Shown here in pieces: positions 45,730 to 54,605 of a stretch of 64,000 nucleotides of DNA. The DNA is from Flavobacterium piscinae (lineage in GTDB: Bacteria; Bacteroidota; Bacteroidia; Flavobacteriales; Flavobacteriaceae). Under the pieces are notes generated by a model. The model worked only from the letters and a program-made list of their open reading frames with translations, was not told the origin of the DNA and searched no databases. Every line of letters begins with the position of its first letter. The stretch's first letter is position 1. The stretch spans positions 62,001 through 126,000 of the forward strand of contig NZ_SBKQ01000007.1 in the NCBI RefSeq assembly GCF_004122145.1, in the 5' to 3' direction. A program made the position numbers and the translations under genes.

Positions 45730-47040
45730 CTAATTCAACACCTCAAACATAGCCTTCGCTTTCAACAAACATTCTTCATATTCGCCTTCCGGTGTGGCTT
45801 CGGAAGTAATGGCACTTCCTACTGAGAAAGATAGATATTGATTTTTAGCATTGAATAAAATACTTCGAATGACAACATTGAAATCGAAGTCGCCTTCAGG
45901 CGTAAAATAACCAACAGCCCCACTATACAGACCGCGTTTTGTTTCTTCTAATTCTTCAATGATTTTCATCGCTGAAATTTTGGGAGCACCAGTCATACTT
46001 CCCATCGGAAAAGTCGTTTTGATAATTTCTACAGCAGAAGTTGTATTTTCCACTTGAGAAACAACTGTCGAAATCATTTGATGGACTTGCTGAAAGGAGT
46101 AAATTCCACATAATTCTTCCACCTCAACCGAGCCTTTCGAAGCTGTTCGAGACAAATCATTGCGAACCAAATCGACAATCATAATGTTTTCAGCTCTTTC
46201 CTTGGGATTATTTTCCAAATCAACTTTCGATTGTTCATCCAAAATTGGATTTGAATTCCGTTTAGCTGTTCCTTTAATGGGTTGGGAAATCACTTTTATT
46301 CCTTCCTTTTTCAAATAGCGTTCCGGCGAAGCCGATAATAAATACTGATGATTATTTTTGAAATAGACGGCAAAAGGCGGTTGCGAAATGGCATTAAGTT
46401 TTTGGTAAATTTCTAAAGGCTCAATACTTGCATTCTCAGCAAAAAATTCCATGCAAAAATTGGCTTCATAAATGTCGCCGTAATGAATATATTCGAGCAT
46501 TTTGGAAACTTTTTGAAGATAAGCTTCTTTTGAAATACGTTGTTGGATTTTAATTTCGCTTCCTACTCCAAACTCCTTACCCCCAACTTTTGACTCCCAA
46601 CTTCCCTCATTCAAAATTTCATGAAAATCATCCTTCATTTCATCATCACACAAATTCAGATACTTCATTTCAACTTGATTGTCTTTTAAAAAAAACAACT
46701 TCTTCGGTTGAAAAAAAAACAAATCCGGAAAGTCTAATCCATCAAAATTTTTCGAGTTTAAAGCTTCCGTATCGTTTTTAAGATCATACGACAAATAACC
46801 AAACAACCAATCTTGGGTTTTACTTTGGTATTGATGTAAATCTTCAAAAGCATTAAAATAATCGGTTTTAATGGAAGTAAAAGCATCTACAGCCAAAACC
46901 GCATCATAACAGGAATACTTTTGATGGTAATTATTGCTATCTAAGAAAACAACTTCTCTGAATTGATTAGCCCAAATCAACAATTTTTGTTTGAAGATTT
47001 CAGGATGTTCAATGGTAAAGACTTTTGTAGCTCTGAGCAT
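45730..47040 (-). CDS. pabB: Aminodeoxychorismate/anthranilate synthase component I (PabB-like)
   Basis: The 436-residue chorismate-binding enzyme makes aminodeoxychorismate (folate route) or anthranilate. The C-terminal core has SASPERYLKKEG, ISQPIKGTAKR, ENIMIVDLVRNDLSR, GSMTGAPKISAM and GAVGYFTPEGDFDFNVVIRS. No glutaminase domain is fused. Length and the ISQPIKGT pattern favour PabB over TrpE. It precedes tilS by 37 bases and follows an FMN reductase gene by 13 bases. Confidence 0.88.
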   Translation of the reverse strand: MLRATKVFTIEHPEIFKQKLLIWANQFREVVFLDSNNYHQKYSCYDAVLAVDAFTSIKTDYFNAFEDLHQYQSKTQDWLFGYLSYDLKNDTEALNSKNFDGLDFPDLFFFQPKKLFFLKDNQVEMKYLNLCDDEMKDDFHEILNEGSWESKVGGKEFGVGSEIKIQQRISKEAYLQKVSKMLEYIHYGDIYEANFCMEFFAENASIEPLEIYQKLNAISQPPFAVYFKNNHQYLLSASPERYLKKEGIKVISQPIKGTAKRNSNPILDEQSKVDLENNPKERAENIMIVDLVRNDLSRTASKGSVEVEELCGIYSFQQVHQMISTVVSQVENTTSAVEIIKTTFPMGSMTGAPKISAMKIIEELEETKRGLYSGAVGYFTPEGDFDFNVVIRSILFNAKNQYLSFSVGSAITSEATPEGEYEECLLKAKAMFEVLN

Positions 47041-47053
47041 TTTTTGAAAAAAA

Positions 47054-47593
47054 TTACTTTAAAACAGCTTCAAACTGATGTAGTTTAGCTACAATTTCAT
47101 TTTTAATATCTTCATTACTGATTTTCGTTTCTTCAACAGAAAAATTTTCTTTGAAAGATGGAAAGGAATAAGTTGAAACAACTTCTCCACCAAAACGAGG
47201 AATTAATTTTTCAACAACTTCCAAAGCACTCATTCCGCCACGAGCTCCGGTTGAAGCACTTAATAAAAATACTTTTTTTCCATCTAAAAACTTTCTATCC
47301 AATCGTGATAACCAATCCAATACATTTTTAAAGAAAGCAGATGGGTTACTGTTGTGTTCGTTAACGGAAATAACTAAACCTTCTGCTGCTTGAATATGTT
47401 TGTAAATTTGGTTGATTGAAGAGGGAAACCCGTTATCTCGTTGTTCATCTTCACTGTACACAATCAAATCCATATCGGATAATTTGAATAATTCAAACGA
47501 AGTTTCTTTTAATTGAGTGGTTAAATAAGTTACTAATTGGTGGTTGATGGAAGTGGAAGAGTTACTTCCGGCAAAGGCTAAAATAGTTGACAT
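47054..47593 (-). CDS. NADPH-dependent FMN reductase
   Basis: This 179-residue flavodoxin-like quinone/FMN reductase has the FMN-phosphate loop AGSNSSTSIN near residue 8, SVNEHNSNPSAFFKNVLDWL and LSASTGARGGMSALE. Such enzymes reduce quinones, chromate or azo compounds with NAD(P)H. Cytosolic. It is upstream of pabB with a 13-base gap. Confidence 0.9.
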   Translation of the reverse strand: MSTILAFAGSNSSTSINHQLVTYLTTQLKETSFELFKLSDMDLIVYSEDEQRDNGFPSSINQIYKHIQAAEGLVISVNEHNSNPSAFFKNVLDWLSRLDRKFLDGKKVFLLSASTGARGGMSALEVVEKLIPRFGGEVVSTYSFPSFKENFSVEETKISNEDIKNEIVAKLHQFEAVLK

Positions 47594-47758
47594 AAAAATA
47601 CTTTTTGTAAAGGTACGGAAGAAAAAAATTCAATTCAAATTAAAATGCTAGGGTTTACTCTATCTTTTTAAATTATTTTCTTTGGTTTGACGCTTTGGAC
47701 ATAACTCTAAAAAAAACTTTCTTTTAAAATTGAATATTTTATTTTTACAGAAAAAAAC

Positions 47759-49420
47759 ATGAAACATTGGTATTTGATATTAATATTTATTACGCAATCA
47801 ATTGTAAGCCAAAATTACTCTATTACCTACGAAAAATGGAGTAACGGTACAAAAATTGAAAACCAAGACCCACTTTTAGTTTACACGAATTCATTATTAA
47901 CTTTAGTTAGTTCGGAGGGAATATTTTCAGGTAAAAATAATTTTCCTTTGGAACAAATTTACATTGATCGAGATAAACAAACGCTCATTCAATCAGCTCA
48001 ATTAAATCAAAATAAATTAATTGCCTCAAAGGACTCATTAGCTTTAGGAAAACAAACTTTTGAACTGTTAAATGAAACCAAAACCATTTTAGGTTACAAA
48101 TGCACAAAAGCAAAAACTATCATAAATTCTAACACGATTGAATTATGGTATACCAACGACCTCAACGTGAAAGGTGCTCCAACGGTTTTAGGTCAGAATT
48201 TAGGATTGGTTTTAGAAATGAATCGCAACAATAACTTTGTGATTACCGCCACTAAAATTGAAAAACTAAAAAAATTACCTTCTCAAATTTCTTTGCCAAA
48301 CTCCAATTTTTCTGATGCATTAACCTATCGCGACTTACTTTGGAAAAGTCGTTTTATTTCGCTTTCTGTTTTTGAAAACGAGACCATCAATTTTTCGGAT
48401 GAATCTAAATCAACTGATAGTATTTTACGATTTGCCAATGGAACTGTCATTTTGAGAAAAGTAAAATTTCCGGAAATCAAAAATGGAAGTCCGATTTTTG
48501 CTGAACTAAAAACCAATTCTACAGGTGATGCTTATGATAGAACCGGTTCCATCTTCGTCATTCCCGTGAAGGCTGAAAATTCTTTTTTTAATGGTCTAAA
48601 AAATGGTATGAATACCCTACCAAGCTATCAAAATGGAAATGGAAAAACCTATCAAGGTGTTGTGTTAAAAGATGATTATCAGCCGTTAACAGAGTTAATG
48701 CGGTTTTTTACACCTTTTGGAATTAAGCAATACAATCATATTTCGTTAAAAGACAAAACGTGGCATAATGAAGTTCCGTATCGTCAAGACATTTCTGAAT
48801 TGCAACCCATTTTAAATAATCAAGAAATGTGGGTGGGAGCTTTTATCGGTAATTATGACAAAGGTGGTCACCGAGTGACTGTAGAAATTACAATTCATCC
48901 ACAAGACAATGAGCCTAAAAAAACATCCTTTGCTTTACCACTTTTTAATACAACCAATGTAATGGAAATGGGTGGACAAGAATATGCTACGATGTTTTCG
49001 GAGGAAAAAGGTTTGGAAGTAATTTTTAATTTAGAAAAACCGATTAAAAATGCTCAATTACGATACATTACCACCGGACATGGCGGCTGGGAAAACGGAG
49101 ACGAATTTGTTCCCAAGAAAAACAGCATTTACCTTGATGAACAACTTGCCTTTTCATTTATCCCTTGGCGACAAGATTGTGGTTCGTATAGGTTGTTTAA
49201 TCCGGCTTCAGGGAATTTCAGTAATGGTTTATCCTCATCGGATTACAGCCGCTCCAATTGGTGCCCTGGTACAGTAACCAATCCAATGTTGATTGATTTG
49301 GGGGATTTATCGGCCGGAAAGCATTCCATTCGAATTCAAATTCCGCAAGGATTACCGGAAGGCGGCAGTTTTAGTGCTTGGAATGTTTCGGGAGTAGTGA
49401 TAGGAGAACCGGTAGAGTAA
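47759..49420 (+). CDS. PNGase F-like peptide-N-glycosidase with N-terminal GLPGLI-like domain
   Basis: This 553-residue exported protein (signal MKHWYLILIFITQSIVSQ) combines a GLPGLI-like region (about 20-180; ILGYKCTKAK and IELWYTNDL) with two PNGase F jelly-roll domains (about 210-553). The catalytic Asp/Glu candidates lie in STGDAYDRTGSIFVIPVK and in TGHGGWENGDEFV. The PNGase F hallmarks PWRQDCGSYRLFNPASGNF and RSNWCPG are near-identical to the enzyme from Elizabethkingia. It would cleave intact N-glycans from proteins. No T9SS tail is seen, so it is probably periplasmic. Confidence 0.9.
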   Translation: MKHWYLILIFITQSIVSQNYSITYEKWSNGTKIENQDPLLVYTNSLLTLVSSEGIFSGKNNFPLEQIYIDRDKQTLIQSAQLNQNKLIASKDSLALGKQTFELLNETKTILGYKCTKAKTIINSNTIELWYTNDLNVKGAPTVLGQNLGLVLEMNRNNNFVITATKIEKLKKLPSQISLPNSNFSDALTYRDLLWKSRFISLSVFENETINFSDESKSTDSILRFANGTVILRKVKFPEIKNGSPIFAELKTNSTGDAYDRTGSIFVIPVKAENSFFNGLKNGMNTLPSYQNGNGKTYQGVVLKDDYQPLTELMRFFTPFGIKQYNHISLKDKTWHNEVPYRQDISELQPILNNQEMWVGAFIGNYDKGGHRVTVEITIHPQDNEPKKTSFALPLFNTTNVMEMGGQEYATMFSEEKGLEVIFNLEKPIKNAQLRYITTGHGGWENGDEFVPKKNSIYLDEQLAFSFIPWRQDCGSYRLFNPASGNFSNGLSSSDYSRSNWCPGTVTNPMLIDLGDLSAGKHSIRIQIPQGLPEGGSFSAWNVSGVVIGEPVE

Positions 49421-49465
49421 AATTCCCTACCGATTTCCCTTCAATCAACCAATCAACTAAAACAA

Positions 49466-49654
49466 TCAATCTTTTATTTTAAACACTTTTGTCAAAATAT
49501 CATCCATCAAACACCATTTGGTTAAGGATGATTGTAATAAATTGGCTCCTACAAATGCAGTGAACCACAACCAATTTTGGTTGACATAAATAGCCAGAAG
49601 TAAACTAAGTAAAATAAACGTTCCGGCAATACCACGTACGATTCTGTTTTTCAT
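49466..49654 (-). CDS. DUF2892 (YgaP-type transmembrane) small protein
   Basis: The 62-residue protein has two hydrophobic helices (about 6-24 and 28-46) and the DUF2892 pattern: NRIVRGIAGTFIL at the start and a CLMDDILTK end. This domain occurs alone or fused to rhodanese in YgaP. It is last in the efflux operon, on the same strand, separated from the PII-like gene by a repeat array of about 95 bases. Confidence 0.85.
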   Translation of the reverse strand: MKNRIVRGIAGTFILLSLLLAIYVNQNWLWFTAFVGANLLQSSLTKWCLMDDILTKVFKIKD

Positions 49655-49660
49655 TTTTTT

Positions 49661-49698
49661 AAGGTTCTAAGGTTCTGAGGTTCTAAGGTTCTGAGGTT
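49661..49698. repeat. 8-bp AGGTTCT(A/G) tandem repeat, with inverted partner 49720-49745
   Basis: Four to five alternating AGGTTCTA/AGGTTCTG units are followed after about 20 bases by a CTCAG/CCTTAG-rich inverted version. The same repeat occurs at 50062-50100 on the other side of the PII-like gene. Confidence 0.85.
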
Positions 49699-49748
49699 GG
49701 GAACTATTTTTATCTTAATCCCTCAGTTCCTCAGCACCTTAGTCCCTT

Positions 49749-50054
49749 TTATATAAATTTTTCGATATTAAAAGTCGCCAAATGCACTTTAGATTTGGTT
49801 TCTAATTCTTGATTAAAAGCGAAAATTAATGCATATAATTTTTCTAAATTTTCAATTGGCACAAAAGCATAAAAAGCAATCGATTCATTTTCGTTTACTT
49901 CGCTGCCAAACCAATTGGAAGCTAATGCTTCTTCTGATACATCTTTAAATCCGGTTACGTTACGATACGAATAGGTTTTTACACCGGATTCTTTAAGCAA
50001 ATGCTGTATCTCTCTTTTGAAAGAATGGACAGCGGTTATAAGGACTAATTTCAT
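49749..50054 (-). CDS. PII/DUF3240-like small protein
   Basis: This 101-residue protein reads as a ferredoxin-like beta-alpha-beta fold similar in layout to PII or DUF3240 regulators: MKLVLITAVHSFKREIQHLLKES, a mobile loop (about 30-50), then AFYAFVPIENLEKLYALIFAFNQ. Related proteins often accompany RND metal-efflux pumps, and this one lies right after the pump gene on the same strand. No ligand residues can be named. Repeats flank it on both sides. Confidence 0.65.
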   Translation of the reverse strand: MKLVLITAVHSFKREIQHLLKESGVKTYSYRNVTGFKDVSEEALASNWFGSEVNENESIAFYAFVPIENLEKLYALIFAFNQELETKSKVHLATFNIEKFI

Positions 50055-50061
50055 TTTTTAT

Positions 50062-50157
50062 AAGGTTCTAAGGTTCTGAGGCACTAAGGTTCTGAGGTTT
50101 TACTAATTACTATTCACTATGGACTAAGGACTAATCACTAAGGACTAATCACTATCC
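50062..50157. repeat. Tandem AAGGTTCT and GGACTAATCACTA arrays at end of RND gene
   Basis: AGGTTCTA/AGGTTCTG units (50062-50100) are followed by GGACTAA/TCACTA units (50121-50157). The second array overlaps the last codons and stop of the RND permease at 50145. Confidence 0.8.
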
Positions 50158-53100
50158 TTCTCCCATTTCTTCCGTTCAGTGATGTAATAAATTAAGGGTA
50201 CTACAATTAAAGTTAAGAGTGTCGATACAATCGCTCCCGCCACTAGCGAAATCGCTAATCCTTGGAAAATCGGGTCAAACAGAATAATTGAGGCTCCAAT
50301 GACTACGGCTCCGGTGGTTAACAAAATAGGCGTGGTTCGCACCGCTCCGGCTTCGATTATGGCTTGTTTGATTTCGATACCGTCATTTAACCTGATTTCT
50401 ATAAAGTCGATTAAGAGAACCGAGTTCCGAACCATCACCCCGGCCAAAGCAATCATACCGATGAAAGATGTAGCTGTAAAAAATGCTCCTAACAACCAGT
50501 GACCTAAAACAATTCCCACCAAGGAAAGTGGAATGGCCACCATCATCACAATGGGGGTTTTAAAGTTTTGGAACCATCCCACAATCAACATATAGATAAT
50601 GATGATGACTACTAAAAAGGCAGCCCCTAAATCACGGAAAACTTCTAATGTAATTTGCCATTCTCCATCCCATTTTACGGTAAAATCATTTTCATCTGTG
50701 GGCTGTTCCATATACAATTCATTTACTTTGTAGCCTTTGGGAAGTTGCATTTTTTCCAATTTTTCATTCATCCCTAAAATAGCATACACCGGACTCTCCA
50801 AAGCTCCCGCCATATCGGCTAATACATATACCACTCGTTTTTGATCCTTACGGTAAATCGTATTTTGCAAGGTATCGGTTGTTACTTTAACCAAATCACT
50901 TACCGGAACCACATTGCCTCTACTTCCTTTAATTTTTACATTTTGAAGGTCTTCGATGGAGGTTTTATCTGCATCGTATAAGGATAAAGTAATTCCAACC
51001 GGATTGTTTGAACGTTCGTCATACAAATTGGAAACCGGCATTTCTCGTAACAAATACGTCAAATTACCCACCACTTGCTGTGGAGCGATTCCGTTTAACA
51101 TGGCTTTCTCTCGGTCAATTTCCAATTTGTATTCTACTTGAGGAGCCTCTACCATCCAATCGGTATCCACTACATCAGAAGTACTTTCCAAAATAGATTT
51201 CACTTGATTAGCCACTTTAATTTGTTCTTGATAATCGGGTCCGTAAACCTCCGCCACCAAAGTGGAAAGCACAGGAGGTCCTGGTGGAACTTCAACAATT
51301 TTTACATTAGCTCCATATTTTTTCGCAATTTTTTGAACTTCGGGACGAACTAATTTCGCTAAATCATGACTTTGTAAATCTCTGTCTTCTTTGTGTAATA
51401 AATTCAATTGAATATCGGCCATATTGCTTCCGCCACGCATATCATAATGACGCACCAACCCATTGAAAGTTATGGGTGCAGAAGCACCTATATAATTTTG
51501 ATAATCCACCACTTCAGGAACCGTTGACAAATATTGAGCAATTTCTTTCGTAACTGCTGCCGTTCGTTCTAAAGTAGTTCCTTCCGGCATATCAATCACC
51601 ACTTGGAATTCATTTTTGTTGTCAAAAGGTAACATTTTTACGGCTACCGATTTGGTAAAAAACATGACTACTGACCCTATCAATAAAACAAGCGTTACTA
51701 AGAACATCGCATTTCGCTTTTTAGAATTGTCCAATAAGGGTTGTTCTATTTTTTTGTAAATTCTATAAATCCAAGATGTTTCTAGACCTTGTTCTTCTTT
51801 TTGTTCTTGTTCGTCTTTTTCATGCAATAAATGATAACCCAAATAAGGTGTCACCGTTAAAGCCACGAATAAAGATAAAAGCATTGCGATAGAAGCACCA
51901 ATCGGCATCGGACTCATGTATGGTCCCATCATTCCGGACACAAAAGCCATCGGAAGAATTGCCGCAATAACCGTAAATGTGGCCAAAATGGTTGGATTAC
52001 CTACTTCATTAATCGCATAAATCGCAGCTTGTTTAAAGGGCAATCGCTTCAATTTAAAATGTCGATGCATATTTTCGGCTATAATGATACTATCATCTAC
52101 CACAATTCCAACCACAAACACTAAAGCAAAAAGCGTGATTCGATTTAATGTATAGCCTAACAGATAATAGCTAAATAAGGTTAAGGCAAACGTCAATGGT
52201 ACAGAGAAGAAAACAACCAAACCACCTCTCCATCCCATGGCTAACATTACTAAAACCGTAACCGCAATGATGGCTACACCTAAATGTAATAACAACTCAC
52301 CTACTTTGTGCGAAGCTGTTTCGCCATAATTTCGGGTTACTTCTACATGTACATCATCCGGAATAAGTGTTTTCTTTAATACTTCCACTTTATCCAAGAT
52401 TTTTTCGGCAATTTTCATCGCATCAGCCCCTTTTACTTTGGCAATTGAAATGGTTACTGCAGGGTACTCTGAATTATATGTTGTATATTTTTCATTGGCT
52501 TTTCCGTAGCCAAAAGAAACATAGTTTTTAGCTGTTTGCGGTCCATCTTGAATGGAAGCCACCTGTTTCAAATAAACCGGTAGATTGTTGTTCACCCCAA
52601 CCACTAAATTCTCAACATCCTCAGAAGTGGCTAAAAATTTTCCGGTGGTGACCAAATACTCTGTATCATTTTGTACAAAAGAACCCGATTGTGAACTCCC
52701 GTTATTGGCTTGAATCATTTGCATAATGCTTAGTGCATCCACTCCATTTTCCGCCATTTTATCTTTGTCTAAAACCACTTTCAATTCTCGGGTTCGTCCA
52801 CCAATTTCTTTGGTAATAGCCACATCTTTTACCTTTTCAATTTCAGAAGTTACTTCTTCTGCTAATTGTCGGATTTCAAAATCATCGTATTTTTCACTCC
52901 ACAATGTTAGTCCCAACATAGGAACATCATCAATCGAACGGGTTTTAACTACCGGTTGCATTACCCCTGTCGGGAACATATCTCGGTGTTTCATCAATTC
53001 ATCATATAATTTCACATACGAATCTTCACTGTTTTCACCTACATAAAATTGCACCACCATCATGGAGTAGCCATTCATCGCCATACTGTGAATATGCTCT

Positions 53101-53345
53101 ACCCCTTTGATGTTTCCGATTACTTTTTCTAACGGTTTCACCACTCTGCTTTCAATTTCAGACGGACTGGCTCCCGGATACATCACCATGACATCCGCCA
53201 TGGGAACATTAATTTGTGGTTCTTCCTCTCGTGGAATTAAAAACGAACTATATGTACCAATAATCATCAACGCTACCATTAATAAAATGGTTAGTTTGGA
53301 GTTGATAAAGAAATTGGCAATTTTACCTGATATACCTTCTTGCAT
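50145..53345 (-). CDS. RND efflux permease (AcrB/CusA-like)
   Basis: The 1066-residue inner-membrane pump has the RND pattern: first helix near residue 20, large periplasmic loop, membrane helices with ALVFVVGIVVDDSIIIAENMHRH (proton-relay Asp pair), a second loop, and GMIALAGVMVRNSVLLIDFIE. The PREEEPQINVPMADVMV start is shared with a flavobacterial group of multidrug or metal pumps; substrate is undetermined. I chose ATG 53345 over 53369. It lies 78 bases after the adaptor gene, within the efflux operon. Confidence 0.93.
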   Translation of the reverse strand: MQEGISGKIANFFINSKLTILLMVALMIIGTYSSFLIPREEEPQINVPMADVMVMYPGASPSEIESRVVKPLEKVIGNIKGVEHIHSMAMNGYSMMVVQFYVGENSEDSYVKLYDELMKHRDMFPTGVMQPVVKTRSIDDVPMLGLTLWSEKYDDFEIRQLAEEVTSEIEKVKDVAITKEIGGRTRELKVVLDKDKMAENGVDALSIMQMIQANNGSSQSGSFVQNDTEYLVTTGKFLATSEDVENLVVGVNNNLPVYLKQVASIQDGPQTAKNYVSFGYGKANEKYTTYNSEYPAVTISIAKVKGADAMKIAEKILDKVEVLKKTLIPDDVHVEVTRNYGETASHKVGELLLHLGVAIIAVTVLVMLAMGWRGGLVVFFSVPLTFALTLFSYYLLGYTLNRITLFALVFVVGIVVDDSIIIAENMHRHFKLKRLPFKQAAIYAINEVGNPTILATFTVIAAILPMAFVSGMMGPYMSPMPIGASIAMLLSLFVALTVTPYLGYHLLHEKDEQEQKEEQGLETSWIYRIYKKIEQPLLDNSKKRNAMFLVTLVLLIGSVVMFFTKSVAVKMLPFDNKNEFQVVIDMPEGTTLERTAAVTKEIAQYLSTVPEVVDYQNYIGASAPITFNGLVRHYDMRGGSNMADIQLNLLHKEDRDLQSHDLAKLVRPEVQKIAKKYGANVKIVEVPPGPPVLSTLVAEVYGPDYQEQIKVANQVKSILESTSDVVDTDWMVEAPQVEYKLEIDREKAMLNGIAPQQVVGNLTYLLREMPVSNLYDERSNNPVGITLSLYDADKTSIEDLQNVKIKGSRGNVVPVSDLVKVTTDTLQNTIYRKDQKRVVYVLADMAGALESPVYAILGMNEKLEKMQLPKGYKVNELYMEQPTDENDFTVKWDGEWQITLEVFRDLGAAFLVVIIIIYMLIVGWFQNFKTPIVMMVAIPLSLVGIVLGHWLLGAFFTATSFIGMIALAGVMVRNSVLLIDFIEIRLNDGIEIKQAIIEAGAVRTTPILLTTGAVVIGASIILFDPIFQGLAISLVAGAIVSTLLTLIVVPLIYYITERKKWEKDSD

Positions 53346-53423
53346 AATATTTTTTGTTTGAAGTTTCAAGTTTAAGGTTTCAAGTTTTTTAACTTAAAAC
53401 GAAGACCGAAAACTGTTTACTAT

Positions 53424-54503
53424 TTATTGAACACTCACTTTTGCTCCGTTGAACAATTTACCTTCTGCTGAAACGATATACGGTTCTTTGGAAGATAAGC
53501 CTGAAAGAACTTCTACTTTATCACCATACTCTTTTCCGACGCGTAACCATCTCAAAATGGCAACGTTTCCACTTCCAACGGTATAAATACCGGTGAGCTG
53601 ACCTTGTTTCACTAATGCCGAAGTTGGGACTATCACTTGTTCTGAAACAGTTGTATTTGTATCTTTTTCAATTGGAAATTGTACGTTAACAAACATTCCG
53701 GAAAGAATGGTTTTATCTGTAGCATCTAAATTGACTTTTACTAAATATTGCCCGCCTGTGTTTTTGGATGACAAACTCACTTCCGATACTTTTCCGGGTA
53801 CTTTTTTATTCATAGATTTAATGATAACCGAAACTGCCATTCCTTGTTTGATTTTAGCAATATCGCTTTCAGAAACCATCGCGGTTACTTGCAATTTTCC
53901 TGAACCTTCTACACTCACCAAAGGCATTCCCGGATTGGCCATGTCGCCTTCTTTGATAAACGTATTAGTCACCACTCCACTAAACGGAGCTGTAATGTTG
54001 GCGTAATTAAATTGAGCCATCACTTCGTTTCGCATTTGCTTTGCCCCTTCCAATCCGGCTTTGGCCATTTCAAAACGAGCGGTCATGTCGTCCAATTCTT
54101 TTTGCGAAGCACTTTGTTGAGCAAACAAGTTTACAAAACGATCGTAATCTTTTTTGGCATTGTTATAACCGGCAGTTGCTTGAAGAATCGCAGCATCTAC
54201 TTGTGCTTTTTTGGCTTGTAAATCGGTGTTGTTGATACTTACTAATAATTGACCTGCTCCGACTTTTTGACCGACTTTTACATGCATTTTTGTAACGTAA
54301 CCCATCATTCGTGTACTTACATTGGCACTGTTTTCAGCTTCGATTTTACCACTTGCCGTTACAAAAGGATTGGTTGAATTTTCGATTGAACCATTTACTT
54401 TTACAGAAATGGGTGGTAATTCTTTGGTTTCTTTTCTATCGCTTCCACAGGAAAATAAAAGAATTGCAGAAAAAATAATTAGGGATGTTATTTTGATTTT
54501 CAT
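53424..54503 (-). CDS. RND periplasmic adaptor (membrane fusion) lipoprotein
   Basis: This 359-residue protein has a lipobox (LLFSC, Cys near 19), a barrel-sandwich domain with GYVTKMHVKVGQKVGAGQLL, a coiled-coil hairpin (about 95-150) and a beta-barrel with GSGKLQVTAMVSES and TSALVKQGQ. It links the RND pump with TolC. It is in the middle of the TolC-adaptor-RND run. Confidence 0.94.
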   Translation of the reverse strand: MKIKITSLIIFSAILLFSCGSDRKETKELPPISVKVNGSIENSTNPFVTASGKIEAENSANVSTRMMGYVTKMHVKVGQKVGAGQLLVSINNTDLQAKKAQVDAAILQATAGYNNAKKDYDRFVNLFAQQSASQKELDDMTARFEMAKAGLEGAKQMRNEVMAQFNYANITAPFSGVVTNTFIKEGDMANPGMPLVSVEGSGKLQVTAMVSESDIAKIKQGMAVSVIIKSMNKKVPGKVSEVSLSSKNTGGQYLVKVNLDATDKTILSGMFVNVQFPIEKDTNTTVSEQVIVPTSALVKQGQLTGIYTVGSGNVAILRWLRVGKEYGDKVEVLSGLSSKEPYIVSAEGKLFNGAKVSVQ

Positions 54504-54605
54504 AAGGTTGAATTTTATTTTTTAATTGATTGTTTTTTTCTTGAACACAGATTTAAGAAATTTTAATAATTTTAATAATTTCTCTAATCAGTGTTCTTTT
54601 AATGA

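Noticed and set aside
49661-50157. Attachment sites of an integrated element
   Set aside because: The repeats are low complexity, there is no integrase or tRNA, and the enclosed gene belongs to the efflux operon.
53346-53423. Repeats TTTCAAGTTTAAGGTTTCAAGTTT before the RND gene
   Set aside because: Only two short imperfect copies in an A+T-rich gap; not enough to call an element.
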